Source: CAYREX01 sp964423505 (lineage in GTDB: Bacteria > Fermentibacterota > Fermentibacteria > Fermentibacterales > JCC-6). Taken from it: a DNA stretch of 64,000 nt. Position numbers and translations under genes: made by a program. The stretch covers positions 186,001-250,000 of the forward strand of contig CAYREX010000001.1 of NCBI GenBank assembly GCA_964423505.1. The letters are read 5' to 3'. Positions within the stretch are counted from its first letter, which is position 1, and every line of letters starts with the position of its first letter. Under the pieces are notes generated by a model. It did not search any database. It saw only the letters and a program-made list of their open reading frames with translations, and was not told the origin of the DNA. This document shows, in pieces, positions 48,456 through 58,700 of the stretch.

Positions 48456-50630
48456 ATGCGCATTCTCGGCCAGAGGCTAGACGACGGCTCCGTAAGAGTG
48501 ATGGAGACCCCTGACCCGGTGCTGCAGCCCGGCCTGGTCAGGGTAGGGACGGCTTTCTCCGCCGTCAGTCCCGGAACCGAGGGGGGGAAGGTGCGCACCG
48601 GCAGGGCTTCGCTGCTGGGGAAGGCCAGGGCCAAACCGGAGCAGGCGCGGCAGGCTCTCGGGATGGTCAGGTCCATCGGCCTGCGCAAGACGGTGAGGAA
48701 GATCAGGTCCAAGCTGGAGGGGGCACAGCCCCTGGGATACAGCCTCAGCGGCCGGGTCATGGAGAGCGCCGGCGCCCAGGGGCTCCGCCCGGGAGACCTG
48801 GTCGCCTGCGCCGGCGGCGGGTGGGCCAACCATGCCGACCAGTGCGTGGTGCCCCGGAACCTGGTGGTGCCGGTGCCGGAGGGCGTCTCCCCCGAATCCG
48901 CGGCGTTCGCCACGCTCGGCTCCATAGCCATGCAGGGGGTCAGGCTCGCCTCTCCGACAACGGGGGAGTGCGCAGCGGTCGTGGGGCTGGGGATAATAGG
49001 CCAGCTGGCCTGCCAGATACTCCGCGCCTCCGGCTGTCGCGTCCTGGGGCTGGACGTCAGCGAGGATGCCGTCTCCCTGGCCCTCTCCTCCGGGAGCGCC
49101 GACTCCGGATGCGTGATAGGCAGGGAGCGGCCGGAGGCGGCGGCCATGTCCTTCTCCCGGGGCAGGGGCGTGGACATGGTGGTCATCTGCGCCGGTACAT
49201 CCTCCTCCGACCCCGTTGTGCTGGCCGGCAGGATATCCAGGAAGAAGGGCCGGGTGGTGGTGGTGGGCGCGGTCGGCATGGACCTGCCACGCGAGGACTA
49301 CTACCGGAAGGAGCTGGCGTTCTCCGTCTCCTGCTCCTACGGTCCGGGCAGGTACGACCCGACCTACGAGGAGCAGGGCCTCGACTACCCGCTGCCCTGG
49401 GTCAGGTGGACCGAGGGCAGGAACATGGAGGCGGTGCTCGACCTGATGGCCGCAGGCGGGGTCGACCCGCTGGCAGTGACCACCCACAGGGTTACGCTGG
49501 AAGAGGCACCGCACGTATACGGCATGGTGGCGGACGGCAGCGAGCCGTACTGCGGCATACTCATAGGCTACCCGGGGGGGCCGAAGCCGGCCGGGCGCAT
49601 TGAGCTTCCCGGAGCGTCGGCGAGGACCGAGGGCAGGGTCGGCCTCGGCATGGTCGGTGCGGGCTCGTTCGCCCAGACCTTCCTGCTCCCGCCCCTGGCG
49701 AAGAGCGACAGGACCGACCTGAGGGTCATCTGCACCGCATCCGGTCTGACCGCCACCGATTCCGGGGAGCGGTTCGGCTTCGCCAGGGCGGTCTCCGACC
49801 TGGACGCCGTCGTGGAGGACCCGGAGGTCGACGCGGTGGTCGTGGCCAGCAGGCACGACTCCCACGGCCCGGCCGTCCGACGGGCGCTGGCCGCCGGCAG
49901 GCACGTCTTCGTGGAGAAGCCTCTCTGCATCGACCGGGAGGAGCTGGCCGGCATAGCCAGCCTGCTGGCGGAGGGAGAGCCGCCGCTGCTCATGGTCGGC
50001 TTCAACAGGCGTTTCTCCATGTCGGCCCGGGCGGTGGCCGAGCACATGTCCGGCGCCGGCCCGCTGGTGATGGACTACAGGGTGAACGCCGGCGTCATCC
50101 CCGCCGGGCACTGGATACAGGACGAGCGGGTCGGCGGCGGCAGGATAGTCGGCGAGGTCTGTCACTTCGTCGACCTCATGAGCTTCGTCTGCGGAGCCGA
50201 GCCGGTCTCGGTCCGGGCCTCCTGCGTCGGCTCCGAGGGCGTTTCCGGGCGCAGGGAGGACGACGTCCTGGTGCAACTCGGCTTCGGCGACGGGTCGGTC
50301 GGCAGCATCTGCTACGTGGCATCCGGCTCCGGGAAGCTGCCCAAGGAGAGGCTGGAGGTCCACGGAGGAGGGCGCTCCGCCGTCCTCGACGACTATCGAT
50401 CGGTCAGCCTCTACGGCTCCGGGCGCACCGCGGGGAGGCGCCTGCCGGGCAAGGGGCACGACGAGGAGGTGGAGGCCTTCCTCGCGGCCATCTCCTCCGG
50501 CGAGCCACCGATACCCTACGGCTCGCTCATAGCCACCACCCTCGCCACCTTCGAGGCCAGGGACAGCCTCGCGGACGGCATGCCCAGGAGGGTCTCGCCG
50601 GCCGCGCTGCTGACCTGCACCGGAGACTGA
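48456..50630 (+). CDS. Bi-domain oxidoreductase: zinc-type dehydrogenase fused to Gfo/Idh/MocA
   Basis: A 724-residue fusion. Residues 1-370 are a medium-chain dehydrogenase: AFSAVSPGTEGGKV, PLGYSLSGRVMESA, then the NAD site AAVVGLGIIGQLACQ. Residues about 385-724 are a Gfo/Idh/MocA domain: VGLGMVGAGSFAQTFLLP, VVASRHDSHGPAVRRAL, HVFVEKPLC with the catalytic EKP lysine. Such fusions are known in surface-polysaccharide and heparinase-type clusters and probably modify a sugar nucleotide. Three further cluster genes follow in the same direction with minimal spacing. Confidence 0.9.
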   Translation: MRILGQRLDDGSVRVMETPDPVLQPGLVRVGTAFSAVSPGTEGGKVRTGRASLLGKARAKPEQARQALGMVRSIGLRKTVRKIRSKLEGAQPLGYSLSGRVMESAGAQGLRPGDLVACAGGGWANHADQCVVPRNLVVPVPEGVSPESAAFATLGSIAMQGVRLASPTTGECAAVVGLGIIGQLACQILRASGCRVLGLDVSEDAVSLALSSGSADSGCVIGRERPEAAAMSFSRGRGVDMVVICAGTSSSDPVVLAGRISRKKGRVVVVGAVGMDLPREDYYRKELAFSVSCSYGPGRYDPTYEEQGLDYPLPWVRWTEGRNMEAVLDLMAAGGVDPLAVTTHRVTLEEAPHVYGMVADGSEPYCGILIGYPGGPKPAGRIELPGASARTEGRVGLGMVGAGSFAQTFLLPPLAKSDRTDLRVICTASGLTATDSGERFGFARAVSDLDAVVEDPEVDAVVVASRHDSHGPAVRRALAAGRHVFVEKPLCIDREELAGIASLLAEGEPPLLMVGFNRRFSMSARAVAEHMSGAGPLVMDYRVNAGVIPAGHWIQDERVGGGRIVGEVCHFVDLMSFVCGAEPVSVRASCVGSEGVSGRREDDVLVQLGFGDGSVGSICYVASGSGKLPKERLEVHGGGRSAVLDDYRSVSLYGSGRTAGRRLPGKGHDEEVEAFLAAISSGEPPIPYGSLIATTLATFEARDSLADGMPRRVSPAALLTCTGD

Positions 50631-51881
50631 TTGGACCGCCGCTCCGCGCTCCGCGACATCGCCGGGCGGATCCTCGGCGGGGCCCTCGCGGCCGGCTTCC
50701 GCGGCAGCGACCCGTACGACGGCCTTCGCAGCAGGCTGCTCGGCCGGCTTGCCGGGAGCTCGCGGTTCCTGCGGCTCCTGCTGATACAGGGCGTCAGGAG
50801 GTGTCCGTTCGACCTCCGCCGCCTGCTGCTGATCCCGCCCGGCCTGAACCCCAAGGGCCTTGCACTCTTCCTGCTGGCTCTCCGGGACCTCCCGGGGGCG
50901 GACCCGGACGGCAGCGTCAGACGGCGGCTCGGGGCCACCCTCCTCTCCCTGGCCTCACACCCTGACGGCTCTTCCGCCGCCGGCATCGACAGGGAGCGGC
51001 TGGTCCGCTCCGGAGAGCTGCCGGAGGAGGCGCCGGAGCTCGGCGGAGGAGCGGTAGGCTGGGGGTACGATTTCCCCTGGCAGGGCCGTGCCTTCATGCT
51101 CCCCGCATGGACCCCCACCGGCGTGTGCACCAGCTTCGCTCTCGACGCGCTGGCCGGGGAGGAGGGCCGGCGGGACAGCGACGTCATCGCCGGGACGGCC
51201 CTCTTCGTGATGGAGGGGCTGAACGCGACCCGGGACGGGAAGGGTCTCTGCTTCAGCTACTCCCCTCTCGACCGGACCAGGGTCCACAACGCATCGCTCT
51301 TCGCCGCCGCCGTGCTGGCCCGGGCGGTGTCCGCCGGCCTCGACGGCGACGGCCGCATGCGGGAGGCGGCCTCGTCCGCGGCCGGGAGGGTGGCCGCATC
51401 GCAGTCGCCCGACGGCGGATGGGTCTACGGCGAGGCGGGGCACTGGCGGTGGATGGACGGCCTGCACACCGGCTTCGTCCTTGAGACGCTGGACCGGGTA
51501 GGCCGGCTGCTCGGGACCGACGAGTGGGAGCCGGCGGTCGACGGGGGACTGGCCTTCTACAGGGAGCACCTGATCGGAGACGGGCGGGAGGCGCTCTACT
51601 TTCCGGACAGGAGCCATCCGCTCGACCCCCACTCCTTCGCCCAGGCGGCCCTCACCTTCATAGCCCTGGAGCGCTACGGCAGGGGGGGGAGAGAGCTCGC
51701 CGGCGACATCCTCGAGAGGGGGGTGGAGCTTCTCTGGGACCGGCGGAGGTGCGGCTTCGTCTACAGGAGGGGAAGGCTGCTGGTCAACGGTGCGGCTCAC
51801 ATCAGGTGGTCGCAGGCCTGGATGATGCGGGCGGTCTGCAGGTGGCTCGCGGTAACCGGCGGAGAGGGGGGGGAGGGCTGA
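50631..51881 (+). CDS. Helical alpha/alpha-toroid-like protein of polysaccharide clusters
   Basis: A 416-residue protein from TTG immediately after the upstream stop (GGAG 5 bases before). After an Arg-rich helical N-terminus, residues about 130-410 alternate helices with VGWGYDFPWQGRAFMLPAW, CTSFALDALAG, SQSPDGGWVYGEAGHWRWMDGLHTGF and HSFAQAALTF. This is the layout of a double-ring alpha/alpha barrel, as in terpene cyclases, lanthionine cyclases and some lyases. Proteins of this type in glycan clusters are often mislabelled aminolevulinate dehydratase. Function unknown; it may act on a glycan repeat unit. Confidence 0.65.
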   Translation: MDRRSALRDIAGRILGGALAAGFRGSDPYDGLRSRLLGRLAGSSRFLRLLLIQGVRRCPFDLRRLLLIPPGLNPKGLALFLLALRDLPGADPDGSVRRRLGATLLSLASHPDGSSAAGIDRERLVRSGELPEEAPELGGGAVGWGYDFPWQGRAFMLPAWTPTGVCTSFALDALAGEEGRRDSDVIAGTALFVMEGLNATRDGKGLCFSYSPLDRTRVHNASLFAAAVLARAVSAGLDGDGRMREAASSAAGRVAASQSPDGGWVYGEAGHWRWMDGLHTGFVLETLDRVGRLLGTDEWEPAVDGGLAFYREHLIGDGREALYFPDRSHPLDPHSFAQAALTFIALERYGRGGRELAGDILERGVELLWDRRRCGFVYRRGRLLVNGAAHIRWSQAWMMRAVCRWLAVTGGEGGEG

Positions 51882-51882
51882 C

Positions 51883-52899
51883 GTGAGGGTATGGCTCGAC
51901 GCCGACAACGCGCCCCACGTCCTGGTGCTCATGCCGGTTCTCAGGGAGCTGGAGCGGCGGGGACACGAGGTGATGGTCACCGCCAGGGAGAGGGCCTCTA
52001 CCTGCCGGCTCCTCGACCTGTACGGCATGCCGTACATCCGCGTCGGGGGTCCCGCGGGGCGCGGATTCATCTCGAAGGCGTCGTCCGTCCTCCTCAGGGC
52101 CCACCGGCTGGCCCAGGCGGCGACGCCCTGGAGCCCGGACGTCTCCTTCGCCCACGGTTCCCGCTCACTACCCATGGCCTCCTCGCTCATGGGCGTGCCG
52201 ACGGTAACGATGTTCGACTACGAGTGGGTGGACGCCAGGGTCTTCAACCTGCTCTGCACCGTGATCCTCCTCCCGGACGTCATAGGCCCGGAGGGCTGCG
52301 CGGAGGCCGGGATAGACGCCGGGAAGGTGACGTTCTACCCGGGCCTGAAGGAGCACCTCTACCTGGAGGACGCCCGCGCGGACCCGCGCATATTCGCCAG
52401 GCTCGGCCTTGCGGAGGGGGCTCTCAGGGTTCTCCTCAGGCCTCCGGCCGTCGGGGCCCACTACCACAACCCGGAGGCGGAGATGATCATGGACAGCGTG
52501 ATGGACGTCCTCCTCTGCGTCCCAGAGGCCAGGGTGGTATGGCTGGGCAGGGGCTCTCCTCCGCCCCGCCGCTTCGCCGGGAAGGTGACGGTCCCGGAGA
52601 GGGTCTACCCCGGCCCGGCGTTCGTGCCGGGATTCGACGCAGTGGTGGGCGGCGGAGGCACCATGACCAGGGAGGCCGCGGTGCTCGGCGTCCCATCCTA
52701 CTCCTTCTTCAGGGGCAGGCAGGGCGCGGTGGACTCCTGGCTGGAGGGGAGAGGAGCGCTGACCATGCTCCGCTCCCCGGAGGAGGCCGAGGTGCTCGCG
52801 GGCCTGCGGCGCAGCAGGGCCGGGAGGCGAAGTATGCCGCTCCGGGAACCGCTCCCGGTGATAGTGGACGCGATACTGGACGCCGGAGGGACAGGCTGA
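51883..52899 (+). CDS. DUF354 glycosyltransferase-like protein
   Basis: A 338-residue protein starting at GTG with GGAGG 6 bases upstream. MRVWLDADNAPHVLVLMPVLRELERRGHEV matches the start of DUF354 proteins, a GT-B fold group related to UDP-GlcNAc 2-epimerases. VTMFDYEWVDARVF, VTFYPGLKEHLYLED and FDAVVGGGGTMTREAAVLGVPSYSFFRG are the family's conserved parts. It likely binds a nucleotide sugar in polysaccharide synthesis. Its stop is inside the CTGA start overlap with the next gene. Confidence 0.85.
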   Translation: MRVWLDADNAPHVLVLMPVLRELERRGHEVMVTARERASTCRLLDLYGMPYIRVGGPAGRGFISKASSVLLRAHRLAQAATPWSPDVSFAHGSRSLPMASSLMGVPTVTMFDYEWVDARVFNLLCTVILLPDVIGPEGCAEAGIDAGKVTFYPGLKEHLYLEDARADPRIFARLGLAEGALRVLLRPPAVGAHYHNPEAEMIMDSVMDVLLCVPEARVVWLGRGSPPPRRFAGKVTVPERVYPGPAFVPGFDAVVGGGGTMTREAAVLGVPSYSFFRGRQGAVDSWLEGRGALTMLRSPEEAEVLAGLRRSRAGRRSMPLREPLPVIVDAILDAGGTG

Positions 52900-53996
52900 C
52901 CCGGCGCCTGCTGGTCGCCGGTCCGGTTCCCCCTCCGCCCGGAGGGGTCTCCCTGCACGTCCTCCGCGAGGCCTCTCTCCTACGCGGCCGCGGCGTCGAG
53001 TGCCGGGTCGCCGGCCTCGGCGGCTGGTTCCCGGGGGGCGTCAGGCCGGCGGGGGTACCCCGGGCTCTCCTGGGCACGCTGGCCACGTCCGTCCGAGCGC
53101 TCCTGGGCCGTCACGATGCCGTGCACCTGCACCACAGCAGGTGGCAGTACACGCTCCCGGTCCTGTCCGCCGCCCGGCTCTCCGGCAGACCCCGGGCTGT
53201 CACCGTCCACTCCACCGGCCTCGCCGCCGAGCTGGAGTCGATGCCCGGACCACTGTCGAGACTTCTCGTGCGCCTGCTCTCCGGCTCCGACCTCCTGCTC
53301 CCGGTGAGCGGAGAGGTGGAGAGGGGCCTGATGGAGGCGGGGGTGGACCCGCCCCGGCTGCTCGTGCTGCCCGCCTTCCTCCCCCCCTCCCCCGCGGAGG
53401 CGGACCCGGCCGTTCTCGAGGGCCGGGCGGCGGAGCTGCATGCCGCGCTCCGGGAGAGGGGGGGTGCGCTGCTACTCGCATCGGCATACAACCTGGGCCC
53501 GGGCTACGGCATGGAAGACGTCTACGGCATCGAGCTGCTCGCCCGGGCTCTGGCCGGGAGGCGCCGGTCGTATCCGCCGACTCTCCTGGTCATGGTCTCC
53601 CGGAGGCTCGCCTCGCCTGCGGCCCATGCGGCGGAGAGGCGCATCCGGGAGGCGCTGGAGGATACCGGCGTCAGACTGGAGCTGCTGTTCGGCGAGCCTC
53701 TCCCCCCCTTCCTTGCCATGGCGGACGCCTACGTGAGACCCTCCAGGGCCGACGGCGACAGCGTTGCCCTGAGGGAGGCGCTGGCCATGGACGTCCCCTC
53801 GGCAGCGTCGGACGTCGTGGAAAGACCGCCGGGAACGCACCTGTTCCCCCTCTCTGAGGAGGCCCTGGGCGAGACCCTGGCCATCCTGCCGGACTCCCGC
53901 TCCGCCGGAGCGTCAGTTTGCGAAGGAAGCGCGTCCGTTCTCGCGGAGGCCCTGCTGGAGCTTCTCGGCGCCGACCGCCCCGGCACTCCCGCTTGA
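52896..53996 (+). CDS. GT-B glycosyltransferase, CTG start in a CTGA overlap
   Basis: A 366-residue GT4-like enzyme. The frame begins at CTG 52896, whose TG is shared with the upstream TGA stop; GGAGG lies 6 bases before it. This gives LTRRLLVAGPVPPPPGGVSLHV, the expected nucleotide-sugar GT N-terminus; the first ATG would be about 120 residues in. Later: VHLHHSRWQYTLPVL, LLPVSGEVERGLMEAGVDPPRL and FLAMADAYVRPSRADGDSVALREALA, the donor site. It completes a polysaccharide group of four. Confidence 0.85.
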   Translation: MTRRLLVAGPVPPPPGGVSLHVLREASLLRGRGVECRVAGLGGWFPGGVRPAGVPRALLGTLATSVRALLGRHDAVHLHHSRWQYTLPVLSAARLSGRPRAVTVHSTGLAAELESMPGPLSRLLVRLLSGSDLLLPVSGEVERGLMEAGVDPPRLLVLPAFLPPSPAEADPAVLEGRAAELHAALRERGGALLLASAYNLGPGYGMEDVYGIELLARALAGRRRSYPPTLLVMVSRRLASPAAHAAERRIREALEDTGVRLELLFGEPLPPFLAMADAYVRPSRADGDSVALREALAMDVPSAASDVVERPPGTHLFPLSEEALGETLAILPDSRSAGASVCEGSASVLAEALLELLGADRPGTPA

Positions 53997-54021
53997 CCGT
54001 GCCGCCCGCCTGCATGATTGT

Positions 54022-54039
54022 TGACCGAACGTTCAGTCA
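54022..54039. promoter_or_regulatory. TetR-type operator
   Basis: TGACCGAACGTTCAGTCA is an 18-base palindrome with one mismatched pair, typical of TetR-family sites. It abuts the AGGAGGTG ribosome site of the regulator at 54049, so binding would repress the operon itself. Confidence 0.75.
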
Positions 54040-54048
54040 GGAGGTGCG

Positions 54049-54672
54049 ATGGAAACCTGCGAAGCGATACTCGAGGCTGCATGCAGGCTCTTCCCCGAGA
54101 GGGGCTTCTCCGGCACCTCCGTGAGCGACCTGGCCGAGGCCGCCGGGGTGAACAAGAGCCTCATCTACCACCACTACGGCTCCAAGGAGGGGCTCTGGAG
54201 GGCTGTCCTGGAGCACTACTTCATGCAGTGGGCGCCGGCCTGGGAGCTTCTGGGACCGGAGGATGACGGCGACCTCGCCGGCCTCACCGAGCTTGCCCGG
54301 GGCGAGGAGGGTTTCTTCCGTCACCTGATGGAGCACCCTCTCCTGGTCAGGCTGATGGCCTGGCAGAACCTCGAGGGCGACCCGCTGATGAAGCCCTCCG
54401 AGCGGGTGGTGCTGGAGAGGGTCGCCGGCAGGATGAGGCGCCTGCAGGAGTCCGGCGCACTCCGATCCGGACTCGACGTGAAGGTCATACCCATAGCCGT
54501 GGTCTCCCTCTTCACCCAGTGGTTCATGACCAGGGAGCGCTACCGGGAATGGCTCTGCGGGGACGACCCAGACCCGAACATTGACGAGCGCTTCCTGGAG
54601 GGGATCATGGACCTCATCCTGCGGGGGATGCTGCCGGAGGGGGGGGATGGGGGTACCGATGCGCAGGGCTGA
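54049..54672 (+). CDS. TetR-family repressor of the efflux operon
   Basis: A 207-residue regulator. The N-terminal HTH (residues 1-50) has ILEAACRLFPERGFSGTSVSDLAEAAGVNKSLIYHHYGSKEGL, the TetR signature; the rest is a helical ligand-binding domain (EGFFRHLMEHPLLVRLMAWQNLEGD). The ATG has AGGAGG 5 bases upstream. It heads an operon with an RND pump and two adaptors, and overlaps the first adaptor, so it most likely represses its own operon and is released by a pump substrate. Confidence 0.92.
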   Translation: METCEAILEAACRLFPERGFSGTSVSDLAEAAGVNKSLIYHHYGSKEGLWRAVLEHYFMQWAPAWELLGPEDDGDLAGLTELARGEEGFFRHLMEHPLLVRLMAWQNLEGDPLMKPSERVVLERVAGRMRRLQESGALRSGLDVKVIPIAVVSLFTQWFMTRERYREWLCGDDPDPNIDERFLEGIMDLILRGMLPEGGDGGTDAQG

Positions 54673-55723
54673 GGCGCCGCTCTCCCTTCTGCTCCTGTCG
54701 GTCCTCTCGTGCGGCGGGGCGGAGATGGAGGAGGCTCGGGAGCCCACCGCCGTGCGGACCATCGTGGCCGAGGAGGGGGCGGTCGGCAGAATCGCCTGCG
54801 TGCCCTTCGTCCTCTCCGGCAGCGATGGTGCGGTTCTCACCGCCCCCTCCCCGTCGACGGTGACCGCGGTGCACGTCTCCGAGGGCGACAGCGTCTCCGC
54901 CGGGGACCCGCTCCTCTCGCTGGAGTCGGACGCCGCGCTGACCGCCGGAGTGAGCGCCGCCGACGCCAGGGTGAGCTCGGCCAGGGCGTCGCTGAACCTG
55001 GCGCGGACCGAGCTGGCGCGCTCCGAGGCCCTTCTGGCCTCGGGAGCGACGACGGCCGCCGACCACGAGCAGGCGGTTGCCCGGGAGGCCGCTGCCGAGG
55101 CCGCCCTCGGGGCAGCCATTGCCGCCAGGAGCTCCGCCGGCTCGGAGGCCGAGGCGGGCCTCCTTGCGGCACCCTTCTCCGGGACCGTCATCCGGGTCTC
55201 CGTCTCGGAGGGCGACCCGGCCGACGGAGAGCTCGTGGCCATCTCGGGTGGCGGGCAGCTGGAGGCCGAGCTGCTCCTCCCCCCCTACTGCGCCGGTGTC
55301 GCGTCACAGGGCATGCCCGTCTTCCTCTCCACCCCGCACCGGCCGGGAGAGACCTTCGAGGGGGTCGTGGTCTCCGCATCTCCGGTGGTCGACCCGGTAT
55401 CCGGCCTGGTCGCCTGCACCGCGGTCTTCCCGGACGACGAAGGCTCCCTCCGGCCCGGGATGTCCGGCACCGCCTCCGTGGCGGTCTCCACGGATTCCGG
55501 GCAGGTGGTGCTGCCCCTCCGCGCCATCGACGCCACCGGCGACGGCCAGAGGACGGTAACGCTCAAGCGCGACGGCCGGGCTGTCACCGCGGAGGTCACG
55601 CTGGGCGCGAGGGAGGGCTTCCGGTGGCAGGTCACCTCCGGTGTGGTGCCGGGGGACAGCGTGGTCCTCCTCGGCGGCGATATAGCCCCGGAGGGCGGGG
55701 AGCTGAGGGAGGCCGGCAGGTGA
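54647..55723 (+). CDS. RND periplasmic adaptor (membrane fusion protein), lipoprotein
   Basis: A 358-residue adaptor. ATG 54647 has GGAGG at 5 bases; the in-frame ATG at 54659 (MRRAEAPLSLLLLSVLSCGG) is an alternative and gives a tidy lipoprotein signal with LSC. Barrel-sandwich hybrid: VTAVHVSEGDSVSAGDPLL and the return strand APFSGTVIRVSVSEGDPA; a coiled-coil hairpin lies between (about 110-170). The beta-barrel and membrane-proximal parts follow. It overlaps tetR by 26 bases and the pump gene by 4 (GTGA). Confidence 0.88.
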   Translation: MGVPMRRAEAPLSLLLLSVLSCGGAEMEEAREPTAVRTIVAEEGAVGRIACVPFVLSGSDGAVLTAPSPSTVTAVHVSEGDSVSAGDPLLSLESDAALTAGVSAADARVSSARASLNLARTELARSEALLASGATTAADHEQAVAREAAAEAALGAAIAARSSAGSEAEAGLLAAPFSGTVIRVSVSEGDPADGELVAISGGGQLEAELLLPPYCAGVASQGMPVFLSTPHRPGETFEGVVVSASPVVDPVSGLVACTAVFPDDEGSLRPGMSGTASVAVSTDSGQVVLPLRAIDATGDGQRTVTLKRDGRAVTAEVTLGAREGFRWQVTSGVVPGDSVVLLGGDIAPEGGELREAGR

Positions 55724-58700
55724 GCCTGCCGGGAATCGCCTCCAGACGCCGTGTGACCTTCCTCATGGTCTTCCTGCTCATGGGCGGCGCCGGGGTCTTC
55801 GGCCTGCTCCAGCTGGGGGTCGACTTCTTCCCAGAGGCGGACCTGGGCATCATCATGGTGGTCACCGCCCTGCCCGGCGCCTCTCCGGAGGAGGTGGAGG
55901 ACCTGGTCTCCAGGCCGCTGGAGGATGCCGTGAGCGGCGTGGAGAGCGTGGAGTCGGTGGAGTCCGAGAGCGGCGGCTCGGTGAGCGTTGTAACGGTCGA
56001 GATATCCTCCGGCGCCGACATAGACCAGGTGGAGGACGACATCCGGGAGGCGGTCGACCTGGTCGGCCAGGAGCTTCCGGAGGAGGCCGGCGAGCCGCTG
56101 CAGCTCTCCCTCGAGTCCGACATGAAGCCGCTTGCAATAGTCGGCTTCTCCAGCTCCTCCATGACCAGCTCCGAGCTCCGGAGGATGGTCGACGACGAGA
56201 TACTGCCGGTCCTCGCCAGGGTGGAGGGCGTGGCCTCCGCCGGCATCTCCGGCGGCGAGGTCAGGCAGGTCAACGTCCAGGCCGACCCGGTACTGCTCTG
56301 GTTGCGCGGCATCCCGCTCACCCAGGTCTACGGCGCTCTCGCGGCCGCCGGCAGGGACAGGCCAGGCGGCGAGATAGAGAGCGAGGGGGCCGAGGTCTCC
56401 CTGAGCATCCGCAGCGGCTTCCACCACCTGGAGGACATACGCTCGCTGGCCGTGGGCAGCCATGGCGGGGTCCCGGTCAGGCTCAGGGACGTGGCGACGG
56501 TGGAGCGGGGCTTCCGGGAGCACAGCTCCACCTACCGCCTGGACGGCGAGAACAGCGTCACCGTCGTGTTCAGGAAGAGCGCGGACGCCAACACCGTGAA
56601 CACCTGCGCCGCGCTCCTCGAGGAGGTGGAGCGGGTAAGGGGGGACTACTCCGGCACCCTGGACATGGAGGTGGTCTACAACCAGGCCGACTTCGTGAAG
56701 AGCTCCATGAGCAGCCTGGTCCAGACCGCCATACAGGCCGTCCTTCTGGCCGCCGCCGTCCTGCTCGTCTTCCTCGGCTCCGCCGGGAGCGCCGGTATAG
56801 TGAGCATCTCCATGCCGCTCTCCTTCATCTCCACCTTCGGGGCCATGCACCTGCTGGGCATCGACCTGAACGTCATGTCCCTCGCCGGGCTCTCCATAAG
56901 TATCGGGATGATAGTGGACAACTCCGTGGTGGTTCTCGAGAACATAAACCGCCTCCGCCGGGATGGGATGTCGCCGGTAGAGGGCTCGGTCAGGGGCGCC
57001 GCCCAGGTGGGCATGGCGGTGGCCGCCTCCACGCTGACCACCATGGCGGTGTTCATCCCCATGCTCTTCGTCACCGGGCTCACCGGCCAGATATTCCGCG
57101 ACCTCTCCATAACCATCGCCTCCGCCCTCCTGATAAGCCTGTTCGTGAGCCAGACCCTGATCCCGCTCGCCGCCGGCCTGCATCGTGGCCTGGTGCGGGA
57201 CCGCTCCGGGCGCTCACCACTCGGCAGGGTCCAGGCGTGGCTCAACCGTCTGGAGGGGCGCTACTCCGACCTGGTCTCCCGGGCGGTCTCCAGGAGGCTG
57301 GCGTTCTCCGCTCCGGTGGTGGTCCTCTTCGTCCTTGCCGTCCTGGCCGCCCGCACCGTGCCCACCTCATTCCTCCCGGAGGTGCCGGAGGGACTGATGG
57401 ACGTCGAGGCCTCCCTGCCGCTGGGCACCGGCCTCGGGGTGACCGACAGCGTCGCGATGACCCTCGAGGACTCTCTCCTGGCGGTGATGGAGCCGGGCGA
57501 CCTGAGGCACATGACCACCCACGTCGGCAGGGGCTCCGGCATCTGGGCCGCCTTCGGCTCGGACGCGGCCAGCAGGATAAACGTCTCCCTCTACTTCGCC
57601 GACCCCTCGGGGCTGACGGTCTCGATGGCCGGCTACGAGGAGCGGGTCAGAAATGTCCTTGAGACATTCCCCGGCCTGGAGCACACGGTGACCAGTGGGA
57701 TGCCCCTGGGCAACGAGTACCCGGTCCAGGTGGTCGTCTACGGCACCGACCTGGACAGCCTGCGGGCGGTGGGCGACCGGGTCAGGCAGTCGCTGGAGGG
57801 CATCCCGGGCACCACGGACCATGTCACCTCGCTGGACGAGTGGGTGGACCGGATAGAGCTGGTACCCTACCGCGAGGCGCTGGCCTCGCGAGGCCTCGGG
57901 CCGGGCACGGTCTCCGGCGAGCTTGCCATGGGCATGCTGGGGGTGGACGCCGCCACCTTCGACTCCGGCGGTGTCGAGCTGGACGTGAACCTCCGCTACG
58001 ACGCCGCGAGCAGGTCAAGCTGGGAGAGGGTGGCCGGCATACCGGTTGCCGGCGCCCCGCTGGCGGCCTGGGGCGAGCTGTCGATGGACAGGGTCCCGCG
58101 AAGCATATGGCGCAGGGACAGGAGCCGGGCGGTGTCCGTCAGCTGCAAGATAGAGGGGCGGGCCCTGGGCGACGTCGGCGGGGACGTCCGGGACGAGATG
58201 GGGTCGCTGGACATCGGCGGCCGCCGCTGGGAGCTGCTCGGCGACCTGCCGGACCAGAGGGAGGCCTTCACGAGCATGGGGCTGGCCATAGCCGCGGCGG
58301 TCGTGCTGGTCTACATGGTCATGGCCAGCCAGTTCGAGAGCCTGCTGGAGCCGTTCATCCTCATCCTGGAGATACCTCTGGCCATGATAGGGGTGGTGCT
58401 GGTCCACTGGGCCCTGGGGATGACGCTGGGCCTGACCTCCCTCGTGGGCATACTGATGCTGGCGGGGATAGTCGTGAACAACGGGATCGTGTTCGTGGAC
58501 TTCGCCAACCAGCTCAGGCGGGAGCGGGGAGGGTCGGCCCGGGATGCGATAACCGAGGCGGCCTCCAAGCGCCTGAAGCCCATCCTGATGACCGCCGGCA
58601 CCACCTGCCTGGCCCTCCTCCCACTGGCCGTCTCCTCCAGCGTCAGCGCGGTGCTCTGGTCCCCCATGGCGCTGACCGTGATAGGCGGCATGCTGGTGGC

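Noticed and set aside
54709..55719. Extension of the RND pump frame upstream of GTG 55720
   Set aside because: It overlaps the adaptor gene in another frame and has no homology-like motifs; the pump begins at its usual N-terminus.
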